From: Rosistilla ulvae
GTDB lineage: Bacteria; Planctomycetota; Planctomycetia; Pirellulales; Pirellulaceae
Direction of reading: 5' to 3'
DNA: 64,000 nt
Assembly (NCBI RefSeq): GCF_007741475.1
Contig: NZ_CP036261.1
Coordinates: forward strand, 5,457,798-5,521,797
The notes under the pieces were generated by a model. It searched no databases. It was not told the DNA's origin and was given only the letters and a program-made list of their open reading frames with translations. The translations under genes were made by a program, and so were the position numbers. This document shows, piece after piece, positions 55,801 to 64,000 of this stretch. Numbering within the stretch: the first letter of the stretch is position 1; the number at the start of each line of letters is the position of its first letter.

Positions 55801-56526
55801 CTATTTGCCCATCAACTTAGTGACGCTCGGCTCGATCGATTCGGCCCAAATCGTGTAGCCCTGTTCGCTCAAGTGTAGCAGGTCGGGCATGATTTCCTTG
55901 GACAACGAGCCGTCGTCGGCGAGGAATTTGTCGCCAATATCCAAGTAGAAAATGTTCTCGTTGTCGGCCAGCTTGGCAACGATGGCGTTGCTGGTTTCGT
56001 TGGCTTGACGCTTCGGGTCGGCGGGAGTCGCACCGCGAGGAAAGGTAGCCAGCAACAAGATCTTCATTTCGGGAGCTTTTTCACGCAATTGGTGAATGAT
56101 TGCGGTGACGCCTTCGGCGATCTCTTCGGGCTTGTTCCGGCCGGAGTTGTTGGTGCCGATCATGACGACAGCCAACTTGGGCGAGATCCCTTCCAAGTTG
56201 CCATTATCCAACCGCCACATGACGTGTTGCGTGCGATCGCCACCGATGCCCAGATTGACAGCGTTGCGATCGCCGTAGAAATCGGCCCACACCTTTTTGC
56301 CGCGGCCTTCCCAGCCCTGAGTGATCGAGTCGCCGATGAAGACGAGGTCGACGTTCCCCTTGGCAACGCGAGCGTTCATCGATTCGTGACGCTTCATCCA
56401 ACCACCCTCGCGCGGCACGGGGGTGATCGCATCGTGCTTCGTTGCGGTGGCTTGAGCGCTTGCGACCGAGGTCAGCATCGCAGCGATCAGGAAACAGGAA
56501 ACGGAGGTCATTCTTCGCAAGGTCAT
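55801..56526 (-). CDS. Exported SGNH/GDSL-type esterase (PAF-acetylhydrolase-like)
   Basis: A 241-residue hydrolase. The signal peptide covers about 1-24 (ending SVASA). The nucleophile motif is GDSITQ with Ser67, the oxyanion blocks are GIGGDRTQ and GTNNSG, and the C-terminal catalytic Asp/His are in DLLHLSEQGY. The fold is like the PAF-acetylhydrolase gamma subunit and carbohydrate-ester deacetylases. ATG 56526 is used; ATG 56511 also keeps the signal peptide. It is 59 bp upstream of the CbiX gene. Confidence 0.88.
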   Translation of the reverse strand: MTLRRMTSVSCFLIAAMLTSVASAQATATKHDAITPVPREGGWMKRHESMNARVAKGNVDLVFIGDSITQGWEGRGKKVWADFYGDRNAVNLGIGGDRTQHVMWRLDNGNLEGISPKLAVVMIGTNNSGRNKPEEIAEGVTAIIHQLREKAPEMKILLLATFPRGATPADPKRQANETSNAIVAKLADNENIFYLDIGDKFLADDGSLSKEIMPDLLHLSEQGYTIWAESIEPSVTKLMGK

Positions 56527-56614
56527 GTTGGTTGGATCCCAGGTTGTGTAGTGGGTAGGGGGGTGTAGAAACGCCCATCTTAGTCGCTGGAAACGAGCCA
56601 TGGAATCGAGCCCC

Positions 56615-56656
56615 AAAAAACAACAGCTCGCCGACGCAGAATGCGTTGGCGAGCTG
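56615..56656 (-). terminator. Rho-independent terminator of the SMC-like gene
   Basis: A 14-bp stem (CAGCTCGCC..CGC at 56624-56637 with GCG..GGCGAGCTG at 56643-56656, one G-T wobble) and a 5-nt loop, followed on the minus strand by TTG and TTTTTT (56620-56615). It lies 42 bp beyond the stop of the SMC-like gene and is the clearest intrinsic terminator in the window. Confidence 0.85.
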
Positions 56657-56697
56657 AGGCGTTGTTCCATTCGAAGCGGCTGAGATAGCCGGAAAAC

Positions 56698-59600
56698 CTA
56701 CGCGGCAACCACTTGGTCGCGTTGGCCGGCCCAGGTGATCCAGTCGGTGACTTCGGCGAGATCAGGCGCGGGAGCTCCGCGGAGGATTCGTTTTCCTTCG
56801 CTGCTGTGCGCGATCGGCGTGACTTCGTCCAACAGCCACTGCGGATTGCACTCGCTCAATTGCTTGACGCTGGTGATCTCCGCAGCGACCAACAACTGGG
56901 CGTCGTGGCCACGCAGCATCGGCGAGGTGCACATCAGCTTGGATTGCATCTGCCAATCGCGAACCGTTTCGGTCGTGATCCGGCGGTGGTTCAATTTGTC
57001 GGCAACAAACGCGGGATCGGCATCCAACAGATCGGCAACCGTATAGACTCCCGCTTTCTCCAATCGCTTCGCCATCGAAGGCCCGATCGAAGGAGCGTCG
57101 ACGACGTCGCTCTCCTTGCTCAAGTAATACCGCAGCGTGCGCGACTTGCTATCGCCATCGATCGGCACTGTCGAACGCTCCGATCGCTCGCCGCGACTGG
57201 TACGTGTGACGCGTGTCCGCGTCGACCGTTGGCTTCGCCCGTTGGACGAACCATCGCGGTCGCTGGATCCGTTGCTGGATCGGGATGACAAACGGCTGCT
57301 CGAACGGGAAGACGAATTGCTGCTTCCCGATCCGTTTCGCGAACTCGAACGCTTGGTGCTGCGAACAACGCGATTGCCGTCGTGGTCGTATTCGTATTCG
57401 ACTTCAAGATCAGCGATTCCATCGCCATCGTAGTCGTAGGTCTCGCGATAGCTGTTTACCGAACCGGTACGCTGACGAACCGATTCGTGGTCGTACGGAT
57501 TGGGGAACGAAGAGTGATCGCTCGACAGTGGACGGCTGGTGCTTTCGCCGGATTGCCCATCTCGCGACGAGGTGCGACGACGGCGAGTGACGCGAGTCGT
57601 GCGACCACCGCGCGACTCATCGGATCGTTCACCGCTGCGGCTGCGTGTCGATGTCCGTGTCGTGCGTGTCGATTGACGTTCGCCATCGCGATGACCTCGC
57701 AGAACAGCTCGGCTGGCCGAAGCGATCCAAGTCGTGATCCGCGACAATTCGTAACTGGTTCCGCTGCGAAGCGTCTCACGTCCCAAGTCGGTCGCCAGGA
57801 AGCGTTCGACTTTGACCAACAGTTCGGTTGGATGCAGTTGAGCCAATTCCTTAGGCGTCGTGACGCCACAGCCGACCAAAATCCGAGCGTCGAAGGGACG
57901 CAGGCCGGGAACGCGGCAGACCAGATCGGATTCGATCTGCCAACGGCGGATCGTGCGATCGCTGACTCCCGCCAATCCAATTCGCGAAGCGATGTTGGCG
58001 GCGTTGCTGGTCAACAGATCGCCCACCGATTCGACACCGATGCCACGCAAGCGGGCTGCGGCGACCGAATCGACCGACGGAGCCAAGTCGATGTGACTTT
58101 CCGGGGTCAAAAAGTGGCGACCGATCAGCGTTTCGCCGTCGATCGTTGTTCCAGTTCGCGATTCCTTGCGATGGTTCGGTTCGTACAAACCACGCATCGT
58201 GCGGCGTCGCGGATAGTTGTTCGCAGGACTCCAGCTGCGGCCGGGAGTGTGCGACGGATTGTCGTACAAACCGTTCGATTCCCGCCAAGCCATGTCAAGG
58301 AAGCGGTTGACGTCGTACAGATCGCTGCCGGCCGCTCCGTTGTTCAAGTTGTTACGGGCAGGCAGTGCATCGGTCCATGCGCCCTGTTCCGAGAGGTCGT
58401 CGACCAACGCTTGCGAACGTGTCAGCACAAGCACTTGGTTGCCGCCGGCGGCGAATTCAACCAACGTGCGAGCGACGCTGCGGTGATCGTGGTGATGCAC
58501 AACGGGATCGTCGATGATCAACGGCATCCCAGTCCGATTTTCGTTCATCAGGCAACAAACCGCCATCCGCACGGCAAGCGCTGCGGTTCGGCGATCGTCC
58601 GACGAGATATCCGATTCACGGCGACCATCGACACGAACTTGATCGGGGCCGACCAATTCGATCGTCCGCAATCGGCCCGCTGTCAAACGCGTCAACCAAT
58701 GGTTTGCACAAGCGATCAACGGCGACTGCGTCGCATGACCGGCGGCTTCCATACGTCGCAGTTCGTCATCCAAACGGGCTCGTTCGCGACGCAATCCGTC
58801 CAACGAATCGAGCCATTCCAAACGACGTCGCACGTCGGCCAATTCATTTCGCAAGTGAGCCATGCGATCGGAATCAACAAACGGTCGTCGTTCGATCGGT
58901 TGGGACAACATGTCGCGTTGCAGGTTGTCGATGTCGCGAACAACTGTCGCCAATTGGTCGTCGGCGCGTTGCAGTTCGCTTCGCAAACCGGTCAATTCAT
59001 CTTGCAACCGTTGGCGGCGGGCGCTGGCGGCATCGCTCGATCCAACGCTTGGCGGGCAATGTTCGCTGACCAACCAATCGCGCAGGTGAGGCGTATCGGT
59101 GTACGGATTCCAGTCGCCGTAAGCCGACGACAACTGATCCATCGGGATGCCATGTTCGCGAGATGCCAGTCGCATCAAGTCGCTGCGATCGGCGATCAAA
59201 CGCTCGATCGCCGACATCAGCTCCTGTTCGCAGCGGCGCAGTTGCGCCAGTTCGTCATCGAAACGAGCGTGCGGTTGGTGCGCGTCGCGGCGTCCCAATC
59301 CTTCGCGAATCGTATGCAATTCGTCGCGCATCGCGTGCAGGTTGCGAGCCTGCGTCGAAGCGTCGTTGCCGTAGCGGTAGTAGCCGTCGGTATAACAACC
59401 GGCCAATGCATCGAGTTGGCGTTGGGCGTGATCGATGCGTCCTTCCAGGCTGCTCAGATACTCATAAGGATCGCTCGCCGCATCGGCACCGCTACGATAG
59501 GCAGGCCGCGTGGCCGCGTCGCTGTAGTACGGTTTGTCGCTAGAATCCTGCAACCGCTCGCGCAGCGACCGGACCTCTTGCATCGTGCGACGCCAGCGAA

Positions 59601-60444
59601 CCAATTGCGCGTCGAGTTCTTCCAACTGCAGACGATAGTCTTCGGCGATCGTCCAGCGTTGCGGTTCGTGTTGCGGCGCTTGACTCAACCGATCCATCTC
59701 GTCTTGGATGTCGGTGATCGATTCTCGCAGTTCACCTTGGAAATGACGCAGACGCGTCGCTTCCAGCTGAGCGGTTCGCAAACGCTGTTCGGCGAAGGTA
59801 CGGTCGGGGCGATCGAGCGACTTTTCGCTGACGACGCTTCCGCGTTCAAGCGTTTCCAGTTCCGTGGTCAAGCGGCGACGACGCATCTCCAGCTCATCGC
59901 GATTTTCGGTGCCCCGATAATCGCGTCCGATCTGAGCGTCGATGTCGACCAACCGCAACTTGATGCGTTCGATCTCTTCGGATGGACGATTGACCGCGCA
60001 AGCCAGCTCAAAGCCGACCGAAGCCGCAGCTTCGAAGACGCGAGCGATCGATGTCTCGTTGGTGTCGGGAGCGACAACCATGTCGACAAGCGCCGGTGGA
60101 ATCGCATCGGGACGCCGCGAGTGGTAGCCGTAATGTCGGTAGCGTTCGTCGGCGTAAGCTGCATCGCGAGGCGAGAAATCGATCAGCAAACGGCCGTCAT
60201 GGGTGCCGTCGGATTCGCGTTGGCAATGATACAGCCCGCGATGGTCGGCCCAGGTGACGCGGCCAACGGTTGCACCGTGGCGGTCGTATTGGTTGCCCAG
60301 CATCACGCCGCGGATGAAATCGACGATCGCAGTCTTGCCCGAGCCCTCGGGGCCCCAGATCGCGTTGATTCCGTTTGAAAATGGCCCGATATTTTTCTTA
60401 CCGAACGGGCCGTAGACGTCGATGTCTAAGCGTTCCAACAACAT
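56698..60444 (-). CDS. SMC/RecN-like AAA ATPase with two C-terminal DUF4332 domains
   Basis: A 1248-residue protein. Walker A is GPEGSGKT at 31-38 after a start typical of SMC/RecF proteins (LDIDVYGPFG). Residues about 170-560 are charged and helical, a likely coiled coil. Then the ABC half (SSDDRRTAALAVRMAV, near 605) and Walker B (LIIDDP, near 640) close the ATP site; HHHDHRS follows. DUF4332 domains lie at about 780-905 and 1109-1248, each with helix-hairpin-helix-like turns (LRGIGVESV, APSIGPSM). The Ser/Arg-rich linker (905-1105) holds a DYDGDGIADLE acidic motif similar to calcium loops. A DNA-organising role is inferred. ATG 60444 has AGGAGG about 9 nt upstream. Confidence 0.8.
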   Translation of the reverse strand: MLLERLDIDVYGPFGKKNIGPFSNGINAIWGPEGSGKTAIVDFIRGVMLGNQYDRHGATVGRVTWADHRGLYHCQRESDGTHDGRLLIDFSPRDAAYADERYRHYGYHSRRPDAIPPALVDMVVAPDTNETSIARVFEAAASVGFELACAVNRPSEEIERIKLRLVDIDAQIGRDYRGTENRDELEMRRRRLTTELETLERGSVVSEKSLDRPDRTFAEQRLRTAQLEATRLRHFQGELRESITDIQDEMDRLSQAPQHEPQRWTIAEDYRLQLEELDAQLVRWRRTMQEVRSLRERLQDSSDKPYYSDAATRPAYRSGADAASDPYEYLSSLEGRIDHAQRQLDALAGCYTDGYYRYGNDASTQARNLHAMRDELHTIREGLGRRDAHQPHARFDDELAQLRRCEQELMSAIERLIADRSDLMRLASREHGIPMDQLSSAYGDWNPYTDTPHLRDWLVSEHCPPSVGSSDAASARRQRLQDELTGLRSELQRADDQLATVVRDIDNLQRDMLSQPIERRPFVDSDRMAHLRNELADVRRRLEWLDSLDGLRRERARLDDELRRMEAAGHATQSPLIACANHWLTRLTAGRLRTIELVGPDQVRVDGRRESDISSDDRRTAALAVRMAVCCLMNENRTGMPLIIDDPVVHHHDHRSVARTLVEFAAGGNQVLVLTRSQALVDDLSEQGAWTDALPARNNLNNGAAGSDLYDVNRFLDMAWRESNGLYDNPSHTPGRSWSPANNYPRRRTMRGLYEPNHRKESRTGTTIDGETLIGRHFLTPESHIDLAPSVDSVAAARLRGIGVESVGDLLTSNAANIASRIGLAGVSDRTIRRWQIESDLVCRVPGLRPFDARILVGCGVTTPKELAQLHPTELLVKVERFLATDLGRETLRSGTSYELSRITTWIASASRAVLRGHRDGERQSTRTTRTSTRSRSGERSDESRGGRTTRVTRRRRTSSRDGQSGESTSRPLSSDHSSFPNPYDHESVRQRTGSVNSYRETYDYDGDGIADLEVEYEYDHDGNRVVRSTKRSSSRNGSGSSNSSSRSSSRLSSRSSNGSSDRDGSSNGRSQRSTRTRVTRTSRGERSERSTVPIDGDSKSRTLRYYLSKESDVVDAPSIGPSMAKRLEKAGVYTVADLLDADPAFVADKLNHRRITTETVRDWQMQSKLMCTSPMLRGHDAQLLVAAEITSVKQLSECNPQWLLDEVTPIAHSSEGKRILRGAPAPDLAEVTDWITWAGQRDQVVAA

Positions 60445-60780
60445 GGGTCTGGCTCCTCCTTGGCCACTATACAAACCGATTCCATCGATTTACGGGAACG
60501 ATCAGAATAACGAGCGGTCGACAAGGGACAAAGAGCGGTTTGCCACAAAATCGGCTTTCCTTGCAGATTTGACTCAAGTTTCGTCCTGTAAACGCCACGC
60601 ATATCGAAAACACAAAATGCTATCAATACCAACGACCATCGTGGGGGCCCCGAAGACCACTCGTGAGTCATGATTTCGTTTGCAGTCCAATTTGCCTTGA
60701 ATCGCCATTGGACAGACCTTGCGCGATCGCTAAGCTTTAAGGTTGTATTGTTTTGTTCGACTCGATGAAGGAACGTTATA
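60445..60780. other. Divergent intergenic region
   Basis: This 336-bp stretch separates the SMC-like gene (minus) from the TIM-barrel gene (plus). It is AT-richer than its surroundings. No gene, tRNA or clear promoter element was found; AAGGA at about 60767-60771 is the ribosome site for GTG 60781. Confidence 0.4.
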
Positions 60781-61530
60781 GTGTTTGTGGCCGTCTCATT
60801 GGAAAGCATGCCCGATTTGTCAATTGAAGACGCGGTGGAGATCGCGGACGATTTGGAATTTGCGGCCGTTGAAATCGATATTCACGAGGATGGTGGCCAC
60901 ATTCGTCCCAGCGAGATCCTCAGCAATGTCGACACCGCCTACCACCGCATCCGTCTTTCGCATCGGATGGATATCGCCAGCTTCAGCATTCAATTGCAAT
61001 CGACCGGCGACCAACACTACGAAGATTTTGCCGAACTGTGCAAGTTTGCCAAGCTCTGCAAAGTCGTCACGTTGACGGTCCCATCGGCCGAACTGGGAAC
61101 ACCGTTTAACGAAGAAGTCGAACACCTGCAACGGTTGGTCGACATCGCCGAAACCGAAGGTTGCCGCGTCGCCGTGCGAACGCAGATCGGCCGATTGAGC
61201 GAAGATCCCGACACGTTGATGGTGCTGTGCGATAACGTTCACGGCCTGGGAATCACGCTCGACCCAAGCGTCTTCATGTGCGGCCCTTGCAGTAACAAGA
61301 GCCTCGACCGGATCATGAAATACGTCTTCCACGTCCACCTGCGAGATTCGAAGCCCGATGCGTTTCAAGTTAGCGTCGGCCAGGGAGACCTCGATTACGC
61401 CAAGTTGATCGGCCAACTCTCGCACGAAAAATACGACCGCGCGTTCAGCATCCACATGTCTCCGATCGATGGCCTGGACCACCGCGTGGAGTTGCGAAAG
61501 CTGCGCCGCTTGACCGAATCGCTGCTGTAA
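60781..61530 (+). CDS. TIM-barrel sugar phosphate isomerase/epimerase-like protein
   Basis: A 249-residue AP-endonuclease-2-like protein, smaller than the relative at 51659. It has EIDIHEDGGHIRPSE, HRMDIASFSIQ, and the C-terminal YVFHVHLRDS and FSIHMSP segments. A GTG start at 60781 is preceded by AAGGA at a fitting distance. Several metal ligands of active isomerases are less clear here (FDPSH is TLDPSVF), so catalysis is uncertain. The next gene is convergent. Confidence 0.75.
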   Translation: MFVAVSLESMPDLSIEDAVEIADDLEFAAVEIDIHEDGGHIRPSEILSNVDTAYHRIRLSHRMDIASFSIQLQSTGDQHYEDFAELCKFAKLCKVVTLTVPSAELGTPFNEEVEHLQRLVDIAETEGCRVAVRTQIGRLSEDPDTLMVLCDNVHGLGITLDPSVFMCGPCSNKSLDRIMKYVFHVHLRDSKPDAFQVSVGQGDLDYAKLIGQLSHEKYDRAFSIHMSPIDGLDHRVELRKLRRLTESLL

Positions 61531-61562
61531 TACTTCCTGTCTTGCGACACCCGATCACGCAC

Positions 61563-61586
61563 CGGCCGCGAATCACTCGGCGGCCG
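61563..61586. terminator. Weak hairpin between convergent genes
   Basis: CGGCCGC (61563-61569) and GCGGCCG (61580-61586) form a perfect 7-bp stem with a 10-nt loop. It overlaps the last codons of the alpha/beta hydrolase and lies 33 bp after the TIM-barrel gene stop. No T-run is seen. Confidence 0.3.
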
Positions 61587-62508
61587 ATGAACTCGCTTGC
61601 GGATCGGCAACCGAATCGATCAATTCCCCCACGGCCGCATAAAACTCGGCCGTGGGAGAATCGAGATGCCCAAAGTTCTCCAGTTCCAGAAATTGCTTGT
61701 TCTCTGAAGGACAAGCTTCGAACAACTGCTTGCCCGAGGTGAACGGCACGATCTCATCGATCGGACCGTGGATCTGCAGCAGGGGACCATCGTATTTCTG
61801 GATCCGCTCAACCGATGGATAGCGGTTTCGCATCAGCCAACGGATCGGCGCCCAAGGGTAGATCGACTGCGCCAATTCGACGATCGAATGGAAGGTGCGG
61901 TCGAGGATCAACGCCTTCACCCCCAGTTCCGACGCCAAGTGTGTGGCGATCCCGCCGCCGAGGCTCAGCCCCCAAACGATCACTTCGTCGTCGGCGATCC
62001 CTGACCGCTGCGCCAGCCACCGCTGCGCCGCCTCGCCATCTTGCAGCACTCCCGTTTCCGTAGGCTTCCCTTCACTTTTGCCATAGCCTCGGTAATCGAA
62101 CACGAAGATCGAAACCTGGTAGAGATCGCGGAGCTCGGAAATCCAGTCCCCCAGATCGGCCACCTGTTGAGCATTACCGTGGCAAAACAGCAGCTGAGCC
62201 CTCGGCTGCGGATGCGGAAAATACCAACCATGTAATGCCGTTCCATCGGCCGACCTAAAGTTCACGTCTTCGAATTGCAGGTCGGGACGATTCCAATTAG
62301 CCGCCGCAACGGAGGGAGCGGGGTAGACCAACGAGGTTTCCAGCCAGGTCAACATCAGCAGCATCGCCAGGTAGAGTCCCACGACGACCGCAAGTGACAT
62401 CCGGACACAGCGACGTGCCAGATTCCAATACGGCCGCCGGGCGGGAGCGGTTTCGTGTTGCGATTCGGATTCAAGTTGCGACGGGTTTGCGATTTCTTCA
62501 GTTGGCAT
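61573..62508 (-). CDS. Membrane-anchored alpha/beta hydrolase
   Basis: A 311-residue protein with an N-terminal membrane helix (about 38-58, SLAVVVGLYLAMLLMLTWLE) and an alpha/beta hydrolase domain. The nucleophile elbow is WGLSLGGG; the oxyanion region is LLFCHGNAQ; the catalytic Asp and His are likely in HGPIDEIVPF and NFGHLDSP. It is of the YfhR/ABHD13-like type. ATG 62508 overlaps the mtnA stop by 11 bp; ATG 62538 would add ten residues. Substrate unknown. Co-transcribed with mtnA. Confidence 0.82.
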   Translation of the reverse strand: MPTEEIANPSQLESESQHETAPARRPYWNLARRCVRMSLAVVVGLYLAMLLMLTWLETSLVYPAPSVAAANWNRPDLQFEDVNFRSADGTALHGWYFPHPQPRAQLLFCHGNAQQVADLGDWISELRDLYQVSIFVFDYRGYGKSEGKPTETGVLQDGEAAQRWLAQRSGIADDEVIVWGLSLGGGIATHLASELGVKALILDRTFHSIVELAQSIYPWAPIRWLMRNRYPSVERIQKYDGPLLQIHGPIDEIVPFTSGKQLFEACPSENKQFLELENFGHLDSPTAEFYAAVGELIDSVADPQASSSAAE

Positions 62509-63565
62509 CTTGCACCACTCGGCGAACGTTTGCTTCATCGACCGGATCGATCACGCCGCGATCGGTGATGATCGCGGTGATCAGTTCCGCCGGCGCGACA
62601 TCAAACGCCGGATTGTAGACCTCGACGCCTTCGGGCACCGTTCGCTTGCCAAACGCTTCGGCGATCTCGTAAGCGGCACGTTGTTCGATCGGAATCAAAT
62701 CGCCGCTAGCCAGCGAGAGATCAAATGTGCTGCACGGTGCGGCAACGTAAAACGGAATGTTGTGATGTTTGGCGAGCACCGACAATCCATACGTTCCGAT
62801 CTTGTTGCACGCATCACCATTGGCAGCGATCCGGTCGGCACCGACGATCACCGCGTCGACACGGCCTTCCTTCATCACACAAGCTGCCATCGAATCGCAG
62901 ATCACCGTCACCGGAACGCCATGCTGCTGCAGCTCCCACGCCGTCAAACGCGCTCCCTGCAACAGAGGCCGCGTTTCATCGGCGAAGACGTGTAGCGTCT
63001 GCCCCGAATCGTGAGCGGAATAGATCACCGCCAAGGCCGTGCCGTATTCAGCGGTCGCAAGCGCACCGGCGTTGCAATGCGTCAGCACATTTTTTGCCGC
63101 GGCGATCAACGGAGCACCGTGCCGGCCGATTGCGTGACAGGTCTCGCGATCCTGTTGATGGATCGCGCGGGCTTCGGCCAACAGAGCTTCCAAGAACGCA
63201 TCGGTCTTCCCGAAGCCGTCGCGGTCGATCACTTTCCGCATGCGGTCCAAGGCCCAGAACAAATTGACAGCTGTCGGCCGGCTGGTCGCCAAATAATCGG
63301 CCGCAGCGTGAGCCTGCTGCTTCGCCTGCTCAACGCTCTGCCGCGTCGTTTCCGCAGCCCCAATGCAAACGCCATACGCCGCCGCGACTCCGATCGCGGG
63401 TGCTCCACGGACCGACAACCGCTTGATCGCCGTCCAAACCTGCTCGACCGACCGACAATCGATTTCGACAAGCTCGGTCGGCAAACGCGTTTGGTCGATC
63501 AACCGCAGATAGCCGCTGGTCTCCTGCTGCCAGGAAAGTGGTTCGATCTTGGCGGGGGTGCTCAT
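62498..63565 (-). CDS. mtnA: S-methyl-5-thioribose-1-phosphate isomerase MtnA
   Basis: MtnA converts methylthioribose-1-phosphate to the ribulose form in the methionine salvage pathway. The 355-residue protein has RGAPAIGVAAAYG (about 53-65), HCNAGALATAEYGTALAVI with the catalytic Cys, and VGADRIAANGDACNKIGTY with the catalytic Asp. The ATG at 63565 gives the normal family length; the frame is open further upstream but basic and unlike the family. A related aIF2B-like regulatory subunit is ruled out by these motifs. Confidence 0.93.
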   Translation of the reverse strand: MSTPAKIEPLSWQQETSGYLRLIDQTRLPTELVEIDCRSVEQVWTAIKRLSVRGAPAIGVAAAYGVCIGAAETTRQSVEQAKQQAHAAADYLATSRPTAVNLFWALDRMRKVIDRDGFGKTDAFLEALLAEARAIHQQDRETCHAIGRHGAPLIAAAKNVLTHCNAGALATAEYGTALAVIYSAHDSGQTLHVFADETRPLLQGARLTAWELQQHGVPVTVICDSMAACVMKEGRVDAVIVGADRIAANGDACNKIGTYGLSVLAKHHNIPFYVAAPCSTFDLSLASGDLIPIEQRAAYEIAEAFGKRTVPEGVEVYNPAFDVAPAELITAIITDRGVIDPVDEANVRRVVQDAN

Positions 63566-63733
63566 CGTGCTGGTCTTCGAATTTCGAGTGACAAGAGGGG
63601 ACGACCTGCCGAAACGTTTTATGCTCCGACGATTCCGAAAGGCTTCGCAATTGGAAAGCCTTCCCTGATGCGGTCTTCGATCGTGGCATGATCGCCGCAT
63701 TGGGGCCGCGATTCAAGCCTGCCCCCCGTCGTT

Positions 63734-64000
63734 TTACTTCTGATAGATCGGCAGATAATGGTACTTCACCGACAGCGTCAGCATCGCCAGCGATGTCGAA
63801 TAGACGTGGCCGATCCGCTTCTCATCGCCCCCTTCGGCCAACCACGATCCGTCTCCCTGCTGTCGTGGCAACAAGACTTTGGCCACCTGCTGCTCCGCCT
63901 CTTTCGCATGCTCGCCGCCGCGTTGATACATCCCTTGGGCGTAATAATAGGTGCCGTAGTGGAAGAAGCGGTCGTTGTGCTTGGGCGGATGCTGCATCAA
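63734..64000 (-). CDS. C-terminal end of a squalene-cyclase/prenyltransferase-repeat protein (partial)
   Basis: The frame is open at the right edge, and the visible 88 residues end in a stop at 63734. The segment FFHYGTYYYAQGMYQRGG, LLPRQQGDGSW and GHVYSTSLAMLTLSV resembles the alpha/alpha-barrel repeats of the squalene cyclase / prenyltransferase family, with a QGDGSW motif. Planctomycetes encode many exported relatives with unknown function. The start lies outside the window. Confidence 0.7.
   Translation of the reverse strand: MMQHPPKHNDRFFHYGTYYYAQGMYQRGGEHAKEAEQQVAKVLLPRQQGDGSWLAEGGDEKRIGHVYSTSLAMLTLSVKYHYLPIYQK

Overview
This window looks like a chromosomal segment of a planctomycete, most likely of the Pirellulales (Rhodopirellula / Rosistilla-like). 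This is inferred from the style of the gene set: OprP-like porin beside pst genes, a DUF4332 SMC-like ATPase, an MptG-type enzyme, a DMFase-like exported protein, many weak Shine-Dalgarno sites, moderately high GC, and small palindromic repeats between genes. No rRNA, tRNA, CRISPR array or insertion sequence was recognised.

Layout. Positions 1-7000 form a phosphate-uptake region: a partial response-regulator-like gene, pstSCAB on the minus strand, and a divergent OprO/OprP-type porin followed by a cysteine-rich exported protein. Three to four TTCACA/TTAACA-type repeats with an exact 11-bp period lie between pstS and the porin and look like a Pho box. Positions 7000-15700 hold an exported unknown, a DMFase-like protein, fabZ-fabI, a LarA-like nickel-pincer protein with the key residues in place, a cluster of palindromic repeats and a large YfhO-like membrane protein. 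Positions 15784-23926 are a complete minus-strand F1Fo ATP synthase operon (atpZ, an atpI-like gene, atpBEFHAGDC) with a proton-type c subunit. A Rho_N + DUF4912 gene follows.

The most unusual part is 25.8-46.5 kb. A 17.3-kb, four-gene, translationally coupled plus-strand operon encodes (1) FAAL-ACP-KS-DH-cMT-ER-KR-ACP, (2) KS-DH-ACP, (3) a TubC-docked NRPS module C-A-PCP, and (4) a fused pair of KASIII-like domains, the first with an intact Cys-His-Asn triad and the second with the Cys replaced by Glu and the His by Ser. Both PKS proteins lack an acyltransferase exactly where one is expected, neither contains a thioesterase, and the KR has His in place of the catalytic Tyr. A divergent minus-strand set (SDR, MacB/FtsX-like permease, ABC ATPase) could modify or export the product. 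I infer a lipid-polyketide-amino acid product whose extender units are loaded in trans and whose release may involve the tandem KASIII protein.

Positions 46.5-64 kb are mostly housekeeping or accessory genes: MptG (tetrahydromethanopterin synthesis), DUF952, an amidohydrolase, alkyladenine DNA glycosylase, a second palindromic repeat cluster, a PQQ-like beta-propeller protein, two TIM-barrel isomerase-like proteins, a PfkB kinase that appears to start at ATT, a CREST/ceramidase-like membrane protein, CbiX, an SGNH hydrolase, a 1248-residue SMC-like ATPase with two DUF4332 domains, an alpha/beta hydrolase, mtnA, and the end of a squalene-cyclase-repeat protein.
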